Below are positions 18,782 through 27,516 of a stretch of DNA of 64,000 nt, one piece after another (positions within the stretch are counted from its first letter, which is position 1; the number at the start of each line of letters is the position of its first letter). The stretch is from the NCBI GenBank assembly GCA_035505915.1, contig DATJQI010000044.1, forward strand, positions 1-64,000, in the 5' to 3' direction. The translations under genes and the position numbers were made by a program. A model generated the notes under the pieces. It was given only the letters and a program-made list of their open reading frames with translations. It did not search any database and had not been told where the DNA came from. This stretch comes from 40CM-2-70-7 sp035505915 (GTDB taxonomy: Bacteria > Gemmatimonadota > Gemmatimonadetes > Gemmatimonadales > GWC2-71-9).

Positions 18782-20179
18782 GTGATTCGACGGACCAAGA
18801 TCGTCGCGACCCTGGGCCCCGCGACGGAGTCGGACCAGCAGATCAACCAGCTGCTCGAGGCGGGCGTGAACGTCGTGCGCATCAACGCCTCGCACGGCAC
18901 TCCCGACGTGCGGGGCCGCTGGATCCAGTCCGTGCGCCGCATCGCGGACGAGCGGGGACAGCCGGTGGCCATCCTCGTCGACCTGCAGGGCCCCCGGATC
19001 CGGGTGGGCGATCTTCCCAAGCCGATCGACCTCGTGGCCGGATCGGACGTCGTCTTCGCCCCCGAAGCCGTGGCCGCCGCGGGCGAGATCCCGACCACCT
19101 ACGACGCGCTGGCCGCGGACGCGCGCGTGGGCGCGCGCATCCTTCTCAACGACGGACTGCTCTCGGTTGAAGTGACGCGCGTCGCCACGCCGCGGGTCTA
19201 CGCGCGCGTGGTGGACGGCGGGACGCTCACGTCGCACAAGGGCATGAACCTGCCCGGTCTCCAGGTCTCGGCGCCCGCGCTCACCGAAAAGGACCGCGAG
19301 GACGTGGCGCACGCCGTGAAGCACGGCGCCGACTTCCTGGCGCTCTCGTTCGTGCGCCGGGCGGAGGATCTCGCGGAGCTGCGCACGCTGGTGCCGCCGG
19401 AGATGAAGCTGGTGGCCAAGATCGAGAAGGCCACGGCGCTGGACGACCTCCCCCGGATTCTCACCGCCTGTGACGCCGTGATGGTGGCCCGCGGCGACCT
19501 GGGGGTGGAGCTGCCGTTCGAGGAAGTGCCCCTCGTGCAGAAGCGGATGATCCGGGACGCCAACGCGTACGGGAAGCCGGTGATCACCGCGACGCAGATG
19601 CTCGAATCGATGATTCACGCGCCGCGCCCGACGCGGGCCGAGGCCTCCGACGTCGCGAACGCGATCCTGGACGGCACCGACGCCGTGATGCTGTCGGCGG
19701 AGACGGCCGCCGGCGAGTATCCGATCGAGGCGGTACGGGCGATGGACCGCATCGTCCGCGAGATGGAGCGGCACCTGCCGCACCGCGAGGAGCGCCGCAT
19801 CGGCGCGCGCGAGAGCGTCACCGTGGAGGACGCCATCGCTCTCGGCACCTCCGCGGTGGCCCGGATGCTCAATACGCCCCTCATCGTCACGCTGACGTCC
19901 GGCGGGTTCACCGCGCGCAAGGTCGCCGCCATGCGTCCCGCGCCCCCCATCCTCGCGGTGACCACGGTTCGCCACACCTACCGGCAGCTCGCGCTGGTGT
20001 GGGGGGTGACTCCCGTGCTGGTGGACCGCGTGCCGGGATACGACGCGATGCTCGCGGTGGTGCGGGATCTGATCCTGAAGCGCGAGTACGCGCGTCCCGG
20101 CGACCGCATCGTGATGACCGCGGGCGTTCCCTGGGAAGTATCGGGCTCCACCAACCTGATCAAGGTCGAGGAAGTCTGA
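18782..20179 (+). CDS. pyk: Pyruvate kinase
   Basis: 465 aa; last step of glycolysis, phosphoenolpyruvate plus ADP to pyruvate plus ATP. RRTKIVATLGPAT opens the barrel; VNVVRINASHG, VDLQGPRIRVG, KIEKATALDDL (catalytic Lys), MVARGDLGVELP and ITATQMLESMI (signature) are intact. INASHG replaces the common LNFSHG. The C-terminal domain ends GSTNLIKVEEV. GTG 18782 is chosen because of the GGAGGT just upstream and the family start; the open frame continues upstream antisense-free but without homology. The MBL gene starts directly after its stop. Confidence 0.96.
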   Translation: MIRRTKIVATLGPATESDQQINQLLEAGVNVVRINASHGTPDVRGRWIQSVRRIADERGQPVAILVDLQGPRIRVGDLPKPIDLVAGSDVVFAPEAVAAAGEIPTTYDALAADARVGARILLNDGLLSVEVTRVATPRVYARVVDGGTLTSHKGMNLPGLQVSAPALTEKDREDVAHAVKHGADFLALSFVRRAEDLAELRTLVPPEMKLVAKIEKATALDDLPRILTACDAVMVARGDLGVELPFEEVPLVQKRMIRDANAYGKPVITATQMLESMIHAPRPTRAEASDVANAILDGTDAVMLSAETAAGEYPIEAVRAMDRIVREMERHLPHREERRIGARESVTVEDAIALGTSAVARMLNTPLIVTLTSGGFTARKVAAMRPAPPILAVTTVRHTYRQLALVWGVTPVLVDRVPGYDAMLAVVRDLILKREYARPGDRIVMTAGVPWEVSGSTNLIKVEEV

Positions 20180-20962
20180 GTGCGGCTGACGCTGCTCGGC
20201 ACGGGGACCAGCTTCGGGGTCCCGCAGATCGGGTGTCGCTGCCGGACCTGCACCTCTTCTGACCCCCGTGACCGGCGGGGACGGACCGCCGCGCTGGTGG
20301 AAGACGGCGGGCGGCGGATTCTCATCGACACGCCGCCCGAGCTCCGCCTGCAGCTGGTCGCCGCGGGCGTCGACCGGCTCGACGCGGTGCTCTTCACCCA
20401 CGCCCACGCGGACCACGTGCACGGCATCGACGACCTCCGCGCCTTCACCGTGCGGCAGCGCGGGCCGCTCGAGGCCTGGGGCTCCGCCGCCACGCTGAGC
20501 GAGCTCGCCGCCAAGTTCCCGTACATTTTCGATGCCGGCATCCGCGTGCCCGCGGGCACCTCGAAGCCCGAGCTCACGGCGCGGGTGTTGGAGCCGGGGT
20601 CCGTCGTCACCGTGGCCGGCTTTCCGGTGGAGCCGCTGGCCCTCCCGCACGGCCGCCAGCAAGTGCTGGCGTTTCGGATCGGACCGCTCGCCTACGTCAC
20701 CGACGTGAAGGACGTTCCCCCGGAGGCGCGGGAGCGGCTGCGCGGACTGGACGTCCTGGTCCTTTCCGCGCTTCTGCCCCGGCCCCATCCGCTGCATCTG
20801 TCCATCCCCGAGGCGGTCGCGGTGGCGCAGGCCCTCGGGGCCCGCCGCACCTTCTTCACGCATTTGACGCACGAAACGCCCCACGCGGAGTTGGCCGCGG
20901 AGCTGCCCGCGGGGATCGCGCCCGCGTACGACGGTCTGGTGATCGAGGTGGGCGAGTCCTAA
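20180..20962 (+). CDS. MBL-fold metallohydrolase, PhnP-like
   Basis: 260 aa. The start LLGTGTSFGVPQIGCRCRTC and the metal motif HAHADH (residues 74-79) match the PhnP branch of metallo-beta-lactamase-fold enzymes, in which PhnP opens cyclic phosphodiesters. Later His residues (LPHGR, FFTHLTHE) complete the dinuclear site. The GCxCxxC cysteines are kept as in PhnP. No phosphonate genes are nearby, so the substrate is uncertain. GTG 20180 immediately follows the pyruvate kinase stop with zero spacing, implying co-translation. Confidence 0.88.
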   Translation: MRLTLLGTGTSFGVPQIGCRCRTCTSSDPRDRRGRTAALVEDGGRRILIDTPPELRLQLVAAGVDRLDAVLFTHAHADHVHGIDDLRAFTVRQRGPLEAWGSAATLSELAAKFPYIFDAGIRVPAGTSKPELTARVLEPGSVVTVAGFPVEPLALPHGRQQVLAFRIGPLAYVTDVKDVPPEARERLRGLDVLVLSALLPRPHPLHLSIPEAVAVAQALGARRTFFTHLTHETPHAELAAELPAGIAPAYDGLVIEVGES

Positions 20963-20980
20963 ATTCAAGGCTACGGGAGG
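20960..20980 (+). promoter_or_regulatory. -10-like box and RBS of the aldolase gene
   Basis: TAAATT (20960-20965) overlaps the MBL stop and GGGAGG (20975-20980) lies 7 nt before the ATG at 20988. The RBS is clear; the promoter is only a match to the TANNTT pattern. Confidence 0.35.
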
Positions 20981-20987
20981 TTTACGG

Positions 20988-22364
20988 ATGGCGGAGGACG
21001 CTCGGGAGACCCTGAAGCGCTTCGCGGCGCCCGCGGTGCGGCGCGGCGAGGCGATGGACGCCCTGGTTCGTGAAGCGGTGTTCGGCGACGCGGCCGCCCG
21101 CGACCGGGCCCGCTGGCTCATCTGGGAAATCGGCCAGCAGGCCGGGGCCCGGCCCGCGTCGATCCACGAGCTCTATATGGCCCGGGGGCGGGGCGAGGTC
21201 CCGGCCTTCACGACGCCGGCGATCAATGTGCGGATGCTCTCGTACGACACCGCCCGCGCCATCTTCCGCGCCGCGGTCCGGATGGACGTCGGGGCGGTGA
21301 TCTGCGAGATCGCCCGATCGGAGATCGGGTACACCGACCAGCGCCCGTCCGAATACGTCGCCGTGATCACCGCGGCGGCGTTGCGGGAAGGGTTCGACCA
21401 CCCGGTGTTCATCCAGGGGGATCACGTCCAGGTCAACGCGAAGAAGTACGCGACGGACCCCGCCGCCGAGCTCTCGGCCATCAAGGCGTTGATCGACGAG
21501 GAGCTGCACGCCGGGTTCTACAACATCGACGTGGACACGTCCACGCTCGTGGACCTGTCGAAGTCGACGCTCGACGAGCAGCAGCTCACGAACTACGAGC
21601 GGGCCGCCGAGCTGACGCAGTACATCCGGCAGCGCGAGCCCAAGGGCGTGACGGTGTCGGTGGGCGCGGAGATCGGCGAAGTGGGCGGCAAGAACTCCGA
21701 CGTCCACGAGCTCAAGGCGTTCATGGGCGGATACGAGCGCACCCGCCACCGCCTCGGCGTCAAGCACGGCATCAGCAAGATCTCGGTGCAGACGGGCACG
21801 AGCCACGGCGGCGTGGTGCTGCCCGACGGCACCATCGCCAAGGTGCAGCTGGACCTCGCGGCGCTGAAGGAGCTGTCCCAGGAGGCACGGTCGGCGTACG
21901 GGCTGGGCGGGGCCGTGCAGCACGGCGCGTCCACGCTGCCGCCGGACGCCTTCGGCAACTTCCCCCAGTGCGAAGCGGTGGAGATCCACCTCGCCACCAA
22001 CTTCCAGACGATGGTCTTCGATCACCCGCGGCTTCCCCCCGCGCTCAAGGCGGAGATCAACGCGTGGGTGAAGGCGGAGTGCAAGGACGAATGGAAGAAG
22101 GGCGACACCGAGGAGCAGTTCATCTACAAGAGCCGCAAGAAGGCCATCGGCCCGTTCAAGCGGCGGTTCTGGGATCTGCCCGCCGACATCCGCGCCGCCA
22201 TCGGCGCGGACCTCGAGCGGACCTTCACCTTCCTGTTCGAGCAGCTCAAGGTGGGCGGCACCCGCGCCGCGACCGATCGCTGGGTCAAGCCGCCTCTCGA
22301 CTCGCACGCGGCGCCGCGGGCCGCGGCCGTGGCGGCCCCCGACGACCTCGAGGCGGGCGAGTGA
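20988..22364 (+). CDS. fba: Class II fructose-bisphosphate aldolase
   Basis: 458 aa, about 100 longer than E. coli FbaA. It cleaves fructose-1,6-bisphosphate to dihydroxyacetone phosphate and glyceraldehyde-3-phosphate with zinc. Visible elements are PAFTTPAINVRML, IQGDHVQVN (zinc His), AEIGEVGG, TGTSHGG and GLGGAVQHGAS. The extra length lies in the N-terminal 70 residues and the C-terminal tail. It is the first gene of a stop/start-overlapping series reaching 27363 and sits close to pyruvate kinase, so two glycolytic enzymes are neighbours. Other ketose-bisphosphate substrates are possible. Confidence 0.9.
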   Translation: MAEDARETLKRFAAPAVRRGEAMDALVREAVFGDAAARDRARWLIWEIGQQAGARPASIHELYMARGRGEVPAFTTPAINVRMLSYDTARAIFRAAVRMDVGAVICEIARSEIGYTDQRPSEYVAVITAAALREGFDHPVFIQGDHVQVNAKKYATDPAAELSAIKALIDEELHAGFYNIDVDTSTLVDLSKSTLDEQQLTNYERAAELTQYIRQREPKGVTVSVGAEIGEVGGKNSDVHELKAFMGGYERTRHRLGVKHGISKISVQTGTSHGGVVLPDGTIAKVQLDLAALKELSQEARSAYGLGGAVQHGASTLPPDAFGNFPQCEAVEIHLATNFQTMVFDHPRLPPALKAEINAWVKAECKDEWKKGDTEEQFIYKSRKKAIGPFKRRFWDLPADIRAAIGADLERTFTFLFEQLKVGGTRAATDRWVKPPLDSHAAPRAAAVAAPDDLEAGE

Positions 22365-22699
22365 GCGACGAAGCGGACGCCGGAGGCCGCTCGGCCGTCG
22401 GCCCCTTCCTGGTCGGGCTGGCGGTCGGAGCGGCCCTGGGCGCCCTCTTCGCGCCCGAGTCCGGCAAGCGGACGCGGGCGAAGCTGTCCCGCCGGGCGGG
22501 ACGCCTGCGCGACGACGTGGCGGACGTGCTGGACGAAGTCCGAAGCGTGCTGGCGGATGACGGTGAGGGCCGGGAGCCGGACGGCGGGCCGGCGCGGTCG
22601 TCCCGCGACGCGCTGCGGGAGCGCCTGACGGCGGCTCGGGCGGCGCGCAACGCCGGCCGGAGCCTGGCGAACCCCTCGGGAGATCCGCCGCCCGCGTGA
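22361..22699 (+). CDS. YtxH-like small membrane-anchored protein
   Basis: 112 aa. One hydrophobic helix with small residues (FLVGLAVGAALGALFAPESG) followed by a basic, charged helical tail (KRTRAKLSRRAGRLRDDVADVLDEV) is the YtxH/gas-vesicle-GvpP-like plan. GTG 22361 overlaps the aldolase stop as GTGA, and its own stop overlaps the next start as GTGA. Function of the family is unclear; stress-related expression is known for YtxH of Bacillus. Confidence 0.78.
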   Translation: MSDEADAGGRSAVGPFLVGLAVGAALGALFAPESGKRTRAKLSRRAGRLRDDVADVLDEVRSVLADDGEGREPDGGPARSSRDALRERLTAARAARNAGRSLANPSGDPPPA

Positions 22700-23586
22700 G
22701 GCGAGAGGGAGGGTGGCACCGATCGATTCTCGGCATGGCGCGGCGCACCCTGCAGGCGGCATTCGAGGACAACGTGCCGTTTCTCGCGAGCGGCCTGTCG
22801 TTCGATCTGCTGCTGACGGCGATCCCGTTCGCCGCGCTGGCCCTCGCCGCCGTCGGGTATCTGGTGCAGCATCAGGTGACGGCGCATCAAGTCACCGTGC
22901 ATCAGCTGTTGCAGCGGTTTCTCCCCGGCGGGCCCACGGGCCGGGGCGTGGACGTGTTCGAGCAGGTGGAACGGGCGCTCTCGGGCGTGGTGGCCCACCG
23001 CGGCCGGCTGACGCTGTACGGGCTGCCGCTGTTCGTGTGGTTCGCGGCCCGGTTCTTCTCCGGACTCCGCATCGCGCTGAACGAGGTCTTCGACACCGAG
23101 GAGGTCCGTCCCTGGCCCGTGGCGAAGGGCACCGATCTGGCGATCATGCTGGTCACCGCCGCCCTGGTGGTGGGCAACGCGCTGTTGCCCGCCTACGAAG
23201 TGCGGAGCGCCGGCACGCTCGTCGATTCCTTCTGGCTGCTCTGGGCCTGGCGTTTCGGACTCGAGGCCACGGCCTTCGGATTCAGCACCGTCCTGTTCTT
23301 CCTGATCTTCAAGGTGCTGCCCAGCCGGCGGATCCAGTGGCGCACGGCGCTGGTGGCGGCCGGATTCTGCGCCCTGGCCTTCGAAGTGGCCAAGCGCCTG
23401 TATGCCCTCTACCTCGCCCGGTTCGTGACCCTGGACCACGTGGCCACCGACGCGAACTTTCTGGCGTTCTTTCTGTTCCTGTTGTGGATCTATTACACGG
23501 CGTTCGTCTTCCTGCTCGGCGGGGAAGTGGCCGAAACCTACGACCTGGTCCGGATGCGGCGGGCCCAGCGGGTGCGCCTGGCGTGA
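22696..23586 (+). CDS. YihY/BrkB-family inner-membrane protein
   Basis: 296 aa with about six membrane helices. ASGLSFDLLLTAIPFAAL is the YihY N-terminal pattern; FLFLLWIYYTAFVFLLGGEVAETY near the C-terminus matches the conserved end. Often misnamed ribonuclease BN; actual role unknown. The GTG start overlaps the YtxH-like stop (GTGA) and its stop overlaps the threonine aldolase start (GTGA). Confidence 0.88.
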   Translation: MRREGGWHRSILGMARRTLQAAFEDNVPFLASGLSFDLLLTAIPFAALALAAVGYLVQHQVTAHQVTVHQLLQRFLPGGPTGRGVDVFEQVERALSGVVAHRGRLTLYGLPLFVWFAARFFSGLRIALNEVFDTEEVRPWPVAKGTDLAIMLVTAALVVGNALLPAYEVRSAGTLVDSFWLLWAWRFGLEATAFGFSTVLFFLIFKVLPSRRIQWRTALVAAGFCALAFEVAKRLYALYLARFVTLDHVATDANFLAFFLFLLWIYYTAFVFLLGGEVAETYDLVRMRRAQRVRLA

Positions 23587-24608
23587 GCGTCATCGACTTG
23601 CGGTCCGACACCGTGACCCGCCCGTCTCCGGCCATGCGCCGCGCGATGGCCGACGCGGAGGTCGGGGACGACGTTCTGGACGGCGATCCGACCACCCGCC
23701 GGCTCGAGCGGCGGGTCGCCGAGCTGCTCGGCAAGGGGGACGCGCTGTTCTTCCCGTCGGGGACGCAGGCCAACCAGACCGGGATCGCGATGTGCACCAC
23801 GCCGGGCACCGAGCTCGTGCTCGAAGCCAACGCCCACCTCGTGCACTACGAGCTCGCCGGCGTGGCGATGCTGTCCGGCGTGCAGATCCGCCCCGTGACC
23901 ACTCCCGACGGCCTGCTCACCGCCGAGCTGGTGCGCGGCACCCTGCGCCTCCCGTCCCCGCACGTCCCGCGGGCCTCCGCCATCGCGGTGGAGAACACGC
24001 ATAACGCCGCCGGGGGGCGAGTGCTGACGGTCGACGCATTCCGCGGGATCACCGCGCTCGCCGCCGAACGACGCCTCCCGGTGCACCTGGACGGCGCCCG
24101 GCTCTGGAACGCGGCCGCCGCCCTGGGCGTGCCGCCCGCGACCCTCACCGCGGGCGCCGCGACCGTGATGGTCAGCCTGTCGAAGGGGCTGGGGTGCCCG
24201 GTCGGATCCTGCCTGGCGTTCGATGCGAACCGGCGGGCCGAGGCGTGGGAGATCCGGAAGCGGCTGGGCGGCGGGATGCGGCAGTCCGGCATCCTCGCCG
24301 CGGCGGGCCTGCACGCGCTGGACGTCAATCTACCCCGCATGGCCGAGGACCACGAGCACGCGCGGGTCTTCGCCGCGGGCGTCGCGGGCTCGCGCGCCGT
24401 GCGGGCGGTGCCTCCCGAGAGCAACATCGTGATGCTCGATCTGGTGCGGGAAGGGGACACGGCCGAGCGGGCCGTGGCGGCGTTGACGGCCGCCGGCGTG
24501 ATGTGCGTCGCCTTCGGTCCCCGCCGGCTGCGGTTCATCACGCACCTGGACGTCTCCCGCGCCGATGTCGAGCGCGCCGCCGCCACCGTCACCCGGGTGC
24601 TCGGATGA
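23583..24608 (+). CDS. ltaE: Low-specificity L-threonine aldolase
   Basis: 341 aa PLP enzyme that cleaves L-threonine or allo-threonine to glycine and acetaldehyde. DLRSDTVTRP, GDDVLDGDPTTRRLE, FFPSGTQANQ, VENTHNAAGG, HLDGARLWNAA and SLSKGLGCPVG (PLP lysine) are all standard. GTG 23583 overlaps the YihY stop by GTGA and its stop overlaps the JAMM gene start by ATGA. The upstream extension of the frame is shadow. Confidence 0.93.
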   Translation: MSVIDLRSDTVTRPSPAMRRAMADAEVGDDVLDGDPTTRRLERRVAELLGKGDALFFPSGTQANQTGIAMCTTPGTELVLEANAHLVHYELAGVAMLSGVQIRPVTTPDGLLTAELVRGTLRLPSPHVPRASAIAVENTHNAAGGRVLTVDAFRGITALAAERRLPVHLDGARLWNAAAALGVPPATLTAGAATVMVSLSKGLGCPVGSCLAFDANRRAEAWEIRKRLGGGMRQSGILAAAGLHALDVNLPRMAEDHEHARVFAAGVAGSRAVRAVPPESNIVMLDLVREGDTAERAVAALTAAGVMCVAFGPRRLRFITHLDVSRADVERAAATVTRVLG

Positions 24609-26377
24609 CCGGCCGCGCGACCCCCAGCGTCCCGCACCTGCCGCAGGTGCTGCCCACCGCGCGCGCCATTCTCTGGAATCCGATTCTCCAGGGCACGGTC
24701 CGCCGCACGCCCGGCGGCGCGTACCCAATCTTCATCGATCAGAAGGCACTGACCGCCCTCACCGATCACTTCGCCGCGGTCCCTCCGGACCAGGCCGTGT
24801 TCGGATTCCTGGCCGGTGATCTGTTCGAATGCCCGACCAGCAAGGTGCGCTACGCGGTGGTCGACTCCACCATCCGCCTCAATCAGCCGATCTACGGCGA
24901 CAAGACGCTCGTGGTGGTGCAGCGGCTGTGGGACCGGATTCAGGAAGAGATCAAGAAGATCGAGGGCCAGCTCATCGGCTGGTACCACAGCCATCCGGGA
25001 CTGCCCCTCGCGGTGGCTCCCGAGGACGTGCGGGCGCAGGAGACCTACTTCACGGCGCCGTGGCATACGGCTCTGGTGCTCGGCCGCCAGGGAGCCGACA
25101 CCGTGGCGGGATTCTTCCGCCGGAGCGGCGCGCCCGCGTGGACCACCACGCCGCTGCCGTTCTACGAGCTGCTCGACGAGTCCACGGTGGCGGCGCGCGG
25201 CAAGCGATCCATTCTGCCGTGGAAGAACTTCGGCACGGACGAAGCGACGGCCTCGAAGCCGGGAGTCGGCTCGCCGCCGAAGCCCTCAGCTACCGTCGCC
25301 GGGGCCGCGCCCTTACGGGTGGGTCCGCCGCCCCGTCCCGGCGCGCCCGCGCCGAAGCCGGCCGCTCCGCCGGCACCCCCTGCGCCCGCGCCGGCCACAC
25401 GCGCCGCCCCCGCGGCACCGAAGGCGGGACCACCGCCGTCGCCGCCCAAGGCGGCCCCCAAGCCGCCCGCGCCGCCCGCGCCGCCCGCTCCCCCCGCGCC
25501 GCCCCCGCCGCCCTCGCCGGCGCCGAAGGTGGGGCCGCCGCCTAAGCCCTCGGCGCCGAAACCGCCTCCGAAGCCCGCGCCGCCTGCGCCGAAGGCATTC
25601 GACCTGCCGCTCCTGGACGTTGGGGAACCGGCGGAAGAAGCGGCGCCCGCGCCGCCGCCCCCGCCGCCCCCGCCGCCACCGCCGCCCCCGCCACCCGCGC
25701 CGCCGCGGCGTCCGACGCCTCCGCCCCAGCGGGTGGTCGAGGAGCCCGCGGTCGAAGAGCCGGTCGCCGAGGTCATGGAGCCGGCGGTCGTCGAGGCGCG
25801 CGCCCCGGAGCCGGCCGAGCCCGGGCTTGCGCCGCCGGTCGAGCGGAGCTCGACACCCATCCGGCCGAGCGCCACCCGCCGGCCGTCGGTCGGCAAGCTG
25901 TACGACGAAAAGCCCAAGAGCGGGGCCGGCAAGGTCATCGCCGTGCTGCTCGTCCTCGCACTGCTGGGCGGTGGCGGGGCGTACTGGTACCTCATGCTGC
26001 GGCCCGCCGGCTGGAAGTATCCCTGGGCGCCGCCGGGCCATGCCGCCGCGCCGGCGCGGCCCGCGGACACCACCGCCGCCGTCGCCCCGCCGCCGGTGGA
26101 CTCGTCGACCCGGGCGTTCGACGCGTCGGCCGACACGCTGAACGCGGCGATCCGCGGATTCGGGGACCGGGCGCTGCGCTTCGGCGGCAAACCGAGTGAC
26201 TGCGTCGCGCTCGACTCGGGACTCGTGACGCTGGAGGACGCGTGGATCGGCTACAACCTGCGGCAGAAGGGGGTCGCCGCCCTGGACGCGGGCCGCGCCG
26301 GTCGCGATCAGCAGCTGGCGGCGGGCGCCGACTCCTCCGAAGCGACGTTCGAGCGGTCCGGATGCGCGCGCCCGTGA
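24605..26377 (+). CDS. JAMM/MPN-domain protein with polyproline linker and membrane helix
   Basis: 590 aa. Residues about 40-200 resemble a JAB/MPN domain: GFLAGD near 67, VVDSTIRL, then IGWYHSHPG with His128, His130 and Asp141 in the HxH-x10-D spacing that binds zinc. Two canonical catalytic positions differ: the Ser at 138 is Ala, and the Glu three residues before Gly67 is Ala64 (aligned by eye). Residues about 215-430 are Ala/Pro-rich, including 15 consecutive prolines. One transmembrane helix lies at about 441-463, followed by about 125 residues that should be periplasmic. So an MPN domain would sit in the cytosol on a long stiff tether. Isopeptidase or cysteine-protein cleaving activity cannot be assumed. 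It is coupled by ATGA to the threonine aldolase. Confidence 0.8.
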   Translation: MTGRATPSVPHLPQVLPTARAILWNPILQGTVRRTPGGAYPIFIDQKALTALTDHFAAVPPDQAVFGFLAGDLFECPTSKVRYAVVDSTIRLNQPIYGDKTLVVVQRLWDRIQEEIKKIEGQLIGWYHSHPGLPLAVAPEDVRAQETYFTAPWHTALVLGRQGADTVAGFFRRSGAPAWTTTPLPFYELLDESTVAARGKRSILPWKNFGTDEATASKPGVGSPPKPSATVAGAAPLRVGPPPRPGAPAPKPAAPPAPPAPAPATRAAPAAPKAGPPPSPPKAAPKPPAPPAPPAPPAPPPPPSPAPKVGPPPKPSAPKPPPKPAPPAPKAFDLPLLDVGEPAEEAAPAPPPPPPPPPPPPPPPAPPRRPTPPPQRVVEEPAVEEPVAEVMEPAVVEARAPEPAEPGLAPPVERSSTPIRPSATRRPSVGKLYDEKPKSGAGKVIAVLLVLALLGGGGAYWYLMLRPAGWKYPWAPPGHAAAPARPADTTAAVAPPPVDSSTRAFDASADTLNAAIRGFGDRALRFGGKPSDCVALDSGLVTLEDAWIGYNLRQKGVAALDAGRAGRDQQLAAGADSSEATFERSGCARP

Positions 26378-27363
26378 CCGCCCGCCTGCTGTTCCTCGCC
26401 TTGTGGGCCGCCCCGCTCGCGGCGCAGGGCGGGGCGCCCCTCCGTCCGACCGACGTCATCCGGCTTCTGGCCCAGGCCGGCACGCCGGCCGACGTCGCGG
26501 ACCGCATCAGTCGCGACTGCCTCACGTTCACGCCCACCGCCCGCGACAAGAAGAACTTTCAGGCCCTCGGCGCCGACACGGCGGTGATGGCGAGCATCGC
26601 GGCGTGCGCGCGCCACGGCGTCCGCAAGCCGCCCGCGGTGGCGACGACGCCGGCGGTGGCGCCCGCCACGGCTCCGGCGCCGGCCCCGGTCAATCCCGGC
26701 GCGAATCCGGCCGCCACCCCGGCCCCGACGACACCCGCGCCGGCGCCCGCCGCCGCCCCCGCGCCGCAGCCCTCACCCGAAAAGACGGGGTTCGTGGAAG
26801 GGGTGGGCCAGCGCGGCGTCGTGGGGCTCCCGGCCGCGGCGCCGCTCGTGTTCGAAGTGCGGGACGCGGAGGGGAAGGCCCTCCCGAAGATCCGTGTCAC
26901 CTTCACCGCGGACAACGCGCAGCTCCGGCCCGAGTCTCAGTCCACGGATACCGCTGGACACGTGCGCGTGGACGTGGTGTTCGGCCATACGGCGGGGAAG
27001 ACGGTGGTGCGCGCGGCCGTGGGGCAGATCTTCCGCTCGGCCACCCTTTACCCCACGCCGGCGGCCGCGTCGAAGCTGGACCTTCATATGGGGAGCACCG
27101 CGGTGGGTGACACGCTCGTGCTCGCCGCGGACACCAGCGTCACCCTGCGCGTAGTGGCGCAGGACGAGTTCGGCAACGTGGTGTCATTGCTGGGCCTCCA
27201 GCCGCTCTCCGGCGATGAAGGGATTGTGCGGGTTGAGCGCGTAGCCGGCGACACGCTGGCGGGTCTCCTCAGTCTGAAGGCCAAGGGGCAGGGGACCACC
27301 CAGCTCGCTCTCCAGGGCTCCGGGGTCCTCGCCAACCTCACGGTGGTCGTCGCCGCGCACTGA
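26374..27363 (+). CDS. Exported protein with Ig-like (Big-1) domain
   Basis: 329 aa from GTG 26374, which overlaps the previous stop as GTGA; ATG 26362 is an alternative adding four residues. LLFLALWAAPLAAQ is a signal peptide. Residues about 25-85 form a helical segment (PTDVIRLLAQAGTPADVADRI) like a short repeat motif, followed by a 60-residue Ala/Pro linker. Residues about 135-230 look like a Big-1/invasin-type Ig domain (IRVTFTADNAQL, DTAGHVRVDVVFGHTAGKTVV), and a second beta region follows. No catalytic motif. Coupling to the membrane JAMM protein suggests a shared envelope role (inference). Confidence 0.72.
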   Translation: MTARLLFLALWAAPLAAQGGAPLRPTDVIRLLAQAGTPADVADRISRDCLTFTPTARDKKNFQALGADTAVMASIAACARHGVRKPPAVATTPAVAPATAPAPAPVNPGANPAATPAPTTPAPAPAAAPAPQPSPEKTGFVEGVGQRGVVGLPAAAPLVFEVRDAEGKALPKIRVTFTADNAQLRPESQSTDTAGHVRVDVVFGHTAGKTVVRAAVGQIFRSATLYPTPAAASKLDLHMGSTAVGDTLVLAADTSVTLRVVAQDEFGNVVSLLGLQPLSGDEGIVRVERVAGDTLAGLLSLKAKGQGTTQLALQGSGVLANLTVVVAAH

Positions 27364-27395
27364 CGGCGGGCTAGTGGCCGGACCCCAAGGCGGGG

Positions 27396-27401
27396 TATCT
27401 T
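27396..27401 (+). promoter_or_regulatory. -10-like TATCTT upstream of the response-regulator operon
   Basis: TATCTT lies 115 nt before the ATG at 27517, in the 153-bp gap 27364-27516. No -35 of the TTG type is in register. Nothing else is evident in the gap. Confidence 0.3.
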
Positions 27402-27516
27402 TCCGGTGCCCCAGGTCCGCAGGGCAGTCACTCGTGAAACGCGTCAGGCCCCCGCAGGGAGCAGCGCCGCACGAGACCGAAGGTCGCTGCGGGGAGCCTG
27501 GGGCACTTCACTCATC

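Noticed and set aside
18026..21121. Minus-strand open frame of 1031 codons across amidohydrolase, pyruvate kinase and MBL genes
   Set aside because: It crosses three well-supported genes and has no recognisable motif.
25162..26190. Glycine-rich minus-strand frame of 342 codons
   Set aside because: It is the complement of the polyproline linker (GGC opposite GCC), not an independent glycine-rich protein.
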